DNA from: Bryobacterales bacterium
Lineage (GTDB): Bacteria > Acidobacteriota > Terriglobia > Bryobacterales > Bryobacteraceae
Reading direction: 5' to 3'
Assembly (NCBI GenBank): GCA_003142185.1
Contig: PLOR01000029.1
Location: 32,813-96,812, forward strand
DNA: 64,000 nucleotides
In this document: in pieces, positions 58,366 to 64,000 of the stretch
Position numbering within the stretch: position 1 is the first letter of the stretch
Layout of the letters: the number at the start of each line of letters is the position of its first letter
Position numbers and translations under genes: made by a program
The notes under the pieces: model-generated
Databases searched by the model: none
What the model was told of the DNA's origin: nothing
The model's input: the letters and a program-made list of their open reading frames with translations, nothing else

Positions 58366-61300
58366 TCAGGTCGTCGCCGTTGCTTCCCTTGGCACCGCCG
58401 CGCCCGCCCGCTGGCCGCTCAACCGCTCCATGTACACGTAGATCACCGGCGTGATGTAGAGCGTGAGGAATTGGCTGACCAGCAGGCCGCCCACCACCGC
58501 CAGGCCCAGCGGTTGGCGCGCGTCGCCGCCTTCGCCGTAGCCGAGCGCGATGGGCAGCGTGCCGAACAGCGCCGCCACCGTCGTCATCATGATGGGCCGG
58601 AAGCGCCGCATGCAGCCCTGCCAGATGGCTTGCTCGGCCGATAGCCCTTCTTTGCGCTTGCCAATCGCGAAGTCGATCATCATGATGGCGTTTTTCTTCA
58701 CCACGCCGAACAGCATGATGATGCCGACAAACGCGTAGAGGTCGAGCTCCTTGCCGAATATCAGCAGCGTGAGCAGCGCGCCGAATACGGCCGATGGCAA
58801 ACCGGAGAGAATCGTGATCGGGTGAATGAAGCTCTCGTACAGCACGCCCAGCACGATATAAATCACCAGAATGGCGACGATCAGCAGCAGCGTCAGATTG
58901 CGGAAGGAATTCTGAAACTCCTTCACGGTTCCCTGGAAGCCGGTCGAGATGGTGGAGGGCATGCGCAGATCGAGGATGGCTTTGTCCACTTCTTCCGCGG
59001 CCTGCCCCAGCGAAAAGCCCGGCCGCAGGTTGAACGACGCGGTCACCGCCGGCAACTGGCCGAAGTGGTTGATGTTGAGCGCGCCCGTCTGCTGGTGCGT
59101 GCGGGTGACCGCATCGAGCGGCACCAGCGATCCCTGCGACGAACGTATGTAGAGCCGCGACAGCGCATCCGGCGTGCGCTGGTATTGCTTGTCGAGCTCG
59201 AGAATCACCTCGTATTGGTCGGCGGGCGCGTAGATCACCGACGCCTGGCGCTGGCCGAAGGCGCTGTACAGTGCGTCCTGCACCTGCTGCGCCGTCACCC
59301 CTAACGACAGCGCGCGGTCGCGGTCGATATCCACCATCAATTGCGGCGCGGCCACCTGCAGGTCGTTGGTGACATCGACGAAACCGGGGATCTGGCTCAT
59401 TTTGGCGGTGAGCCGCGGCGCCCACTCGTATAGGTCCTTCAGGCTGGGGCTCTGCATGGTGAGCTGATAGGCCGATGCGCCGAACTGGCCGCCCACGGTG
59501 ATCGGCGGCGGGTTCTGGATGAACGTAAAGAGCGCCGGCACGGCCATCACCCGCGGACGCAGCCCTTCAATCGTCTGGTCGACCGAAAGCGCGCGCTGGG
59601 CGCGGGGCTTCATGTTGGCGAAGAAGAACGCCTGATTGCCGCCGATCACGAACGAGCCCACATCCGCGACGCCCGGGTAGGCGCGGATGATTTCCGAAAT
59701 GGCGCGATGGTGGCGCGCCATGTTCTCAAATGAAATATCCTGCGGCCCCAGCGTGATGCCGAAAAAGAAATCCGAATCCTGCGATGGAATGAAGCCCGTC
59801 GGCATGGTCTTGAACAAGTAGACCGTGCCCACCAGCATCAACACCGCGACCGCCAGCGTCACCAGCCGCAACCGCATGGCGATCCCGAGCGTCACTTCGT
59901 ACCAGCGCGCCATCGCGTTGAAGCCGCCTTCCAGCACGCGGTAAAGGATGCCGTGGCGCGTCTCGCGTTCCGATCGCAGAAACCGGCTGCCCAGCATCGG
60001 CGTCAGGCTCAGCGAAACGAAACCCGAAATCAGAATCGCCACCACGATGGTGACCGAAAACTCGTGCAGCAGCCGGCCCACGATTCCCGCCATGAACAGC
60101 ACTGGAATGAACACCGCGACCAGCGAGAATGTCATCGAGAGAATGGTGAAACCGATCTCGCGTGAAGCCGCGATGGCGGCTTCCATCCGCGACTTGCCCA
60201 TCTCCATGTGACGCACGATGTTTTCCAGCATCACGATCGCGTCATCCACCACGAAGCCCACCGAAAGCGTGAGCGCCATCAGCGAGAGATTGTTCAAACT
60301 GTAGCCCAGCAGGTACATCGCCGCGAAGGTGCCGATGATGGAGAAGGGAACCGCGGCGCCGGGAATCAACGTCGCCGAAATGTTGCGCAGGAACAGGAAG
60401 ATCACCAGCACCACCACGCACACCACCAGGGTGAGCGTGAATTCCACGTCGTGAATCGACTGCCGCACGGACTCGGAAGCGTCGAACGCCACCGAAAGCT
60501 TCACCGAAGGAGGAATCTCCTTTTGGAACTCCGGCAGCAGCCGCTTGATGTTCTCGACCACCTCCACCGTGTTGGTGCCGGGCTGCCGGTTGATGGCCAG
60601 CATTACGCCGCGCCGGTTGTTGTACCAGGCAATCAGCTTGTCGTCTTCGACCCCGTCGACCACGTTGGCGAGCTGGTCCAGGCGCACCGGCGCGCCGCCG
60701 CGCCACGAGACGATGATCGGCCGGTAAGCCGCCGCATTGAGCAGGCCGCCGCTCGATTCGATGGTGAACGCCTGCTTGGCGCCGTCCAGCCGGCCGGTGG
60801 GCAGATTGGTGTTGCTGGAGGCGATCGCCGCCTGCACTTCATCGATGCCGATGTTGTGGACCGCCAGCTTGTCGGGATCCACCTGCACGCGCACGGCGTA
60901 CTTCTGCTCGCCATAGACCTGCACGCGCGCCACGCCGCTCACCATGGAAATGCGCTGGGCCAGCAGAACGTCGGCGTAATTGGTCACCGTGTAGAGCGGC
61001 AAGGTGTCGGAAACCAGCGCCAGGTAGAATACGGGCTGCTCGGCCGGGTTGACCTTTTGATAAGAGGGCGGCCGCGGCATGGTGGCAGGCAGTCTCCCGC
61101 CGGCCGCCGCGATGTGAGCCTGGATATCCTGCGAAGCCGCGTCGATGCTGCGGTCCAGCGTGAATTGCACGGTGATCGCGGTGCTGCTCTGCGAATTCAC
61201 CGAGTTCATCGATTGAATGCCGGCGATGGTGGAGAACTCGCGTTCGAGCGGCGTGGCGACCGAGGATGCCATGGTCTCCGGGCTCGCGCCAGGCAACGCC

Positions 61301-61446
61301 GCGGTCACCTGGATGGTGGGGTAGTCGACGCTGGGCAGCGCGGCCACTGGCAGCGCGCGAAACGCCACCGTCCCGAACAGCAGGATGGCGAAGCACAGCA
61401 GCGCCGTCATGATCGGGCGATCGATGAAGAGGCGAGACAGGTTCAC
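58366..61446 (-). CDS. RND-family efflux pump inner-membrane subunit (HAE1, MdtB/MdtC-like)
   Basis: 1026 residues, full length. N terminus LSRLFIDRPIMTALLCFAIL; tandem periplasmic domains; the proton-relay Asp pair in SVGFVVDDAIVMLENIVRH; C-terminal GVVKKNAIMMIDFAI. The MdtB/C-like features are the ALPSVDYPTIQVTAALPG start and LYESFIHPITILSGLPSAV. Forms a trimer that extrudes drugs or bile-like compounds with an adaptor and an outer-membrane channel; no TolC-type gene is in the window. GTG start overlaps the adaptor stop as GTGA. Confidence 0.95.
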   Translation of the reverse strand: MNLSRLFIDRPIMTALLCFAILLFGTVAFRALPVAALPSVDYPTIQVTAALPGASPETMASSVATPLEREFSTIAGIQSMNSVNSQSSTAITVQFTLDRSIDAASQDIQAHIAAAGGRLPATMPRPPSYQKVNPAEQPVFYLALVSDTLPLYTVTNYADVLLAQRISMVSGVARVQVYGEQKYAVRVQVDPDKLAVHNIGIDEVQAAIASSNTNLPTGRLDGAKQAFTIESSGGLLNAAAYRPIIVSWRGGAPVRLDQLANVVDGVEDDKLIAWYNNRRGVMLAINRQPGTNTVEVVENIKRLLPEFQKEIPPSVKLSVAFDASESVRQSIHDVEFTLTLVVCVVVLVIFLFLRNISATLIPGAAVPFSIIGTFAAMYLLGYSLNNLSLMALTLSVGFVVDDAIVMLENIVRHMEMGKSRMEAAIAASREIGFTILSMTFSLVAVFIPVLFMAGIVGRLLHEFSVTIVVAILISGFVSLSLTPMLGSRFLRSERETRHGILYRVLEGGFNAMARWYEVTLGIAMRLRLVTLAVAVLMLVGTVYLFKTMPTGFIPSQDSDFFFGITLGPQDISFENMARHHRAISEIIRAYPGVADVGSFVIGGNQAFFFANMKPRAQRALSVDQTIEGLRPRVMAVPALFTFIQNPPPITVGGQFGASAYQLTMQSPSLKDLYEWAPRLTAKMSQIPGFVDVTNDLQVAAPQLMVDIDRDRALSLGVTAQQVQDALYSAFGQRQASVIYAPADQYEVILELDKQYQRTPDALSRLYIRSSQGSLVPLDAVTRTHQQTGALNINHFGQLPAVTASFNLRPGFSLGQAAEEVDKAILDLRMPSTISTGFQGTVKEFQNSFRNLTLLLIVAILVIYIVLGVLYESFIHPITILSGLPSAVFGALLTLLIFGKELDLYAFVGIIMLFGVVKKNAIMMIDFAIGKRKEGLSAEQAIWQGCMRRFRPIMMTTVAALFGTLPIALGYGEGGDARQPLGLAVVGGLLVSQFLTLYITPVIYVYMERLSGQRAGAAVPREATATT

Positions 61447-62645
61447 AGTGGCCCCGTTCCCAGCTTGGCTGGATCCACCGGCACGATCTGCGCGCCGGGG
61501 AAGATCCGCATCTGCCCATCGGTAACTACCGTCTCGCCTGGCCGAAGGCCGCTCTCGATCACCACCTTGGCGCCCCAGGCTCGGCCCGTCGTCACCGGGC
61601 GGATTTCCACGTGGTTATCCGCCTTGACGGCGTACACGAAGTATCCTTGCTGGCCGCTCTGCACGGCTTCGGCCGGCGCCACCACGGCATTCTGGATGGT
61701 ATCGAGCGTCAACGTGGCAGTGACGAACTGCCCCGGCCACAGCATGCGGTCGGCGTTTTCAAAAGTCGCCTTCAGATGAATCGTGCCGGTGGCGGCGTCC
61801 ACCGTGTTGTCGATCACCGCCAGATAGCCGTTGGCGGCGCGGCCGGGATCGTCCTGCGATTCCACGCGCACGGCCAGCTTGCGGCCCTCGCCGGCCACAC
61901 GGCGGATGGCGCCCAGGTATTGCTCCGGCGCCGCGAAGTCGACGAAGATGGGCGACACCTGGTGAATCACCACCAGCGGCACGTCGTTCACCTTCACTAG
62001 ATTGCCAGCGTGCACCAGCAGGTTGCCGGTGCGGCCGGAAATCGGCGCGCGAATCTGGCAATAGACCAGATCGAGCCTGGCGCGTTCCACCGCGGCCTGG
62101 TCGGCATCGAGCGCCGCTTTGGCCGTGTCGATAGCCGCCAGCGTCGAGCGCGCCGAAGCGTTGGCCGCATCCGCGCTGGATTGCGCCTGGTCGTAAGTCG
62201 AGTGCGGCGTGAGGCCGCTTTTGTTCAGCTCCGCTTGCCGCTCGGCGTCGCTTTGGGCGAAGCGCGCGGTGGCTTTGTCGCGTGCCAGCACGGCCTCCGC
62301 CTGCACGATCTGCGCCTTGTCCCGCTCCACCGCCGCTAGCGCCTGCCGCAGCGCGTCGTCGTATGGCCGCGGATCGATCTCGAACAGAAGATCGCCCTTG
62401 GCCACGTTCTGCCCTTCGGTGAAGTGCACCGCCATCAGTTCGCCCGCCACCTCCGATTTGGCCTGCACAATGGCCGAGGCCTCCACCGTTCCCACCACCT
62501 TAAGATCGGTGGGAACCGATTCCTGCGATACCTTGGCCACCGACACCGGTACCACCGGCATCCCGGCCATCCCAGGCCGCGCCGCTTGCTGCTTGCAGCC
62601 CGTCAAAGCCAAACCCACGGCCAATACGCACAAGACTTTTTTCAC
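61443..62645 (-). CDS. RND efflux membrane-fusion (adaptor) lipoprotein
   Basis: 400 residues. Lipobox LTGC near residue 17, then the barrel-sandwich start VGTVEASAIVQAKSEVAGEL, EGQNVAKGDLLFEIDPRPYDD, an alpha-hairpin rich in Ala/Gln (~95-190), and the second lipoyl half YCQIRAPISGRTGNLLVHAG. It links the pump to an outer-membrane channel. First gene of the two-gene operon. Confidence 0.95.
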   Translation of the reverse strand: MKKVLCVLAVGLALTGCKQQAARPGMAGMPVVPVSVAKVSQESVPTDLKVVGTVEASAIVQAKSEVAGELMAVHFTEGQNVAKGDLLFEIDPRPYDDALRQALAAVERDKAQIVQAEAVLARDKATARFAQSDAERQAELNKSGLTPHSTYDQAQSSADAANASARSTLAAIDTAKAALDADQAAVERARLDLVYCQIRAPISGRTGNLLVHAGNLVKVNDVPLVVIHQVSPIFVDFAAPEQYLGAIRRVAGEGRKLAVRVESQDDPGRAANGYLAVIDNTVDAATGTIHLKATFENADRMLWPGQFVTATLTLDTIQNAVVAPAEAVQSGQQGYFVYAVKADNHVEIRPVTTGRAWGAKVVIESGLRPGETVVTDGQMRIFPGAQIVPVDPAKLGTGPL

Positions 62646-62687
62646 AGAATTTTCCCCGGAATTCGCAGTGTATCAGGAACGGGCCCA

Positions 62688-62710
62688 GGTAGGGCATGCT
62701 TTAGCTTGCC
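62688..62710 (-). repeat. 23-bp dispersed repeat R5, copy on the minus strand
   Basis: GGTAGGGCATGCTTTAGC then TTGCC on the plus strand, the complement of the units at 21275 and 25387. It lies in the 160 bp between the adaptor gene and the plus-strand hydrolase gene; nearby GAAGCATGCGCC is a further partial match. Confidence 0.8.
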
Positions 62711-62805
62711 CGTGCCACAGCGAAGCATGCGCCAGTCAAATCCCAAGTCGCACCCGAAGTTTCGGCCCTCTGCGCCAATCTTCCTTACAATAAGAACTCG
62801 CCGCC

Positions 62806-63804
62806 ATGGACAATCTCACCCACACCGCGATCGGCCTTTTCTTGGCGCGGGCCGGCGCCCGCAAATGGACGCCGCGCGCGACCGCGATTCTGCTCGTTGC
62901 ATCCAACGCGCCGGACATCGACGTGGTGACCGGCGCCGCCGGCCCGCTCGCCTACCTGCACTATCACCGGGGTCTCACGCACGCCCTTGTCGCCATGCCC
63001 GTGCTGGCATTGCTGTCCGTGGTGTTGGTGCGGCTCGCCGCCCGGAAGCCGCTCTATTGGCCGGGGGCGTTGGCGGCCGCGCTGCTCGGCGTGGCCTTCC
63101 ACCTGATTCTCGATTGGACCAACGTCTACGGCATTCGGCTGCTGCTGCCTTTTTCCGGCCGCTGGCTGCGGCTGGATTCCACCGCCGTGGTGGATCCGTG
63201 GATCTGGGCCATTGCGGCAGCCGCCCTGGCGGGGCCGTTTCTGGCGCGATTGGTCGGCTCCGAAATCGCCTCCGGGGGCGCCCAGCCACGTCACCATGGC
63301 CGCGGCGCCGCTCGGTTCGCTCTCATCGCCGTGATGATTCTCGATTGCGGCAGGCTGGTTCTGCACGGGCGCGCCGTCGAGATGCTCGAAGCGCGGGTTT
63401 ATCAGGGAGACTCGCCAAGCCGCGTGGCGGCGTTGCCCAATCCGTTCAACCCGCTGCGCTGGCGCGGCCTCGTCGAGACCCCCGCCTTTTACGCCGTCGC
63501 CGATCTCGATGTGACCGGCGATTTCGATCCCACGCGCGCCCTGATCCTCTACAAGCCCGATGCCGATCCGGCGCTCGACGCTGCCGCGCGCACACCCGTC
63601 TTTCGGGAATTCCTGCGATTCAATCAATATCCATTGTGGCGGGTAACGTCAGCGCCCACCCTGGATGGCGGCAAGCTGGTGGAGTTGTTCGACCTGCGCT
63701 TCGGCACGCCAGAAGCTCCAGGCTTCCAGGCCACCGCGCTGGTGGACGCGCGCCTCCGGGTTGTGGACGCCACTTTCCGTTTCGGCGCCCTGCGCCCTCG
63801 CTAA
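62806..63804 (+). CDS. Membrane-bound metal-dependent hydrolase (DUF457 / YdjM family)
   Basis: 332 residues. Starts MDNLTHTAIGLFLARAGARK and has ASNAPDIDVV and YHRGLTHALVAMP, the His/Asp metal-site motifs of this family, then FHLILDWTNVYGIRLLLPFSG cut in the middle, with four to five membrane helices in the first half. The C-terminal ~150 residues are soluble and beta-rich (FYAVADLDVTGDFDP). The biological substrate of the family is not known. Confidence 0.87.
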   Translation: MDNLTHTAIGLFLARAGARKWTPRATAILLVASNAPDIDVVTGAAGPLAYLHYHRGLTHALVAMPVLALLSVVLVRLAARKPLYWPGALAAALLGVAFHLILDWTNVYGIRLLLPFSGRWLRLDSTAVVDPWIWAIAAAALAGPFLARLVGSEIASGGAQPRHHGRGAARFALIAVMILDCGRLVLHGRAVEMLEARVYQGDSPSRVAALPNPFNPLRWRGLVETPAFYAVADLDVTGDFDPTRALILYKPDADPALDAAARTPVFREFLRFNQYPLWRVTSAPTLDGGKLVELFDLRFGTPEAPGFQATALVDARLRVVDATFRFGALRPR

Positions 63805-63808
63805 ATGA

Positions 63809-63890
63809 GGCAGGTCCCCGACCTGCCAACGCCGGGCGCAGCCCGGCCGTTTCTTCGTCGCACCTTGTAGGGGCCGGGCATGCCCGGCCC
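63809..63890. repeat. Three GC-rich palindromes after the last gene
   Basis: GGCAGGTC-CCC-GACCTGCC (63809-63827), GCCGGGC-GCA-GCCCGGC (63831-63847) and GGGCCGGGCATGCCCGGCCC (63871-63890) stand side by side. None has a U-tract. The rest of the window to 64000 shows no coding frame. Confidence 0.75.
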
Positions 63891-64000
63891 GGCTCGCCTC
63901 AACCCCCAGTCACACCCTATCTCCCTCACTAACTCAATCACTTAGCCCGCAAACCCCTTGACGTACCCCTTATCCTTAAGTTGGGACTGTGGCGCCAGGC

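Overview
The window looks like a chromosomal segment of a soil acidobacterium of the Bryobacteraceae / Candidatus Solibacter type. This is inferred from high G+C coding sequence, two pro-kumamolisins and a large exported protein that carry what I recognise as the Solibacter-type C-terminal domain (TIGR03437), an orphan MacB/FtsX-type permease of the acidobacterial ADOP class, a polysaccharide-degrading gene set, and many short palindromic repeats between genes. I saw no tRNA, rRNA, CRISPR array, transposase or prophage gene.

Layout. 1-3557: end of a diglyceride-type glycosyltransferase, then the tRNA thiolation pair mnmA / cysteine desulfurase (minus strand), and a divergent SAM hydrolase. 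3648-9423: two tandem paralogous secreted S53 peptidases. 9626-17752: a protein quality-control and housekeeping run on the plus strand (cyclic-nucleotide-binding protein, tig, clpX without clpP, lon, engB, rho). 17894-25216: a 1073-residue exported protein, an ADOP permease and enolase. 25416-32021: a xylan or xylo-oligosaccharide utilisation locus (secreted GH10 xylanase, GPH-family symporter, cytoplasmic GH3, ROK repressor). 32068-37364: a small exported protein, an O-methyltransferase, the higBA toxin-antitoxin pair and a secreted GH2 enzyme. 37518-44118: a membrane glycosyltransferase, pta with a histone-deacetylase-like gene, a lipoprotein cyclophilin, a methyltransferase and bacteriohemerythrin. 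44119-49237: carB, carA, hicB, hicA. 49423-53198: small proteins of unknown function and an APC permease with a stress-protein-like tail. 53458-56941: a two-gene membrane cassette flanked by 62-bp direct repeats, then the tRNA nucleotidyltransferase gene. 57112-63804: an acyltransferase, an RND efflux pump with its adaptor, and a membrane-bound hydrolase.

The most unusual signal is the repeat content. Several families of short hairpins recur across the window. Most sit at gene ends as composite palindromes of 88 to 210 bp, some contributing or touching stop codons. One family (unit GGCAGGCG-CTTT-CGCCTGCC plus a longer ~50-bp partner) is inserted in frame inside two unrelated protein genes: three units add about 66 residues to the tRNA nucleotidyltransferase, and two units add about 32 residues to a membrane glycosyltransferase, read in another frame and partly in the opposite orientation. 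This resembles the protein-coding palindromic elements known from Rickettsia (RPE), but the sequence is different. In addition, the 5' end of the tRNA nucleotidyltransferase gene is duplicated on the far side of the two-gene membrane cassette, which suggests insertion of that cassette with regeneration of the gene start.

Both toxin-antitoxin loci have a clear near-perfect palindrome lying between the -35 and -10 boxes, the expected arrangement for autoregulation by the antitoxin. Functional calls rest on motifs read by eye; no database search was run.
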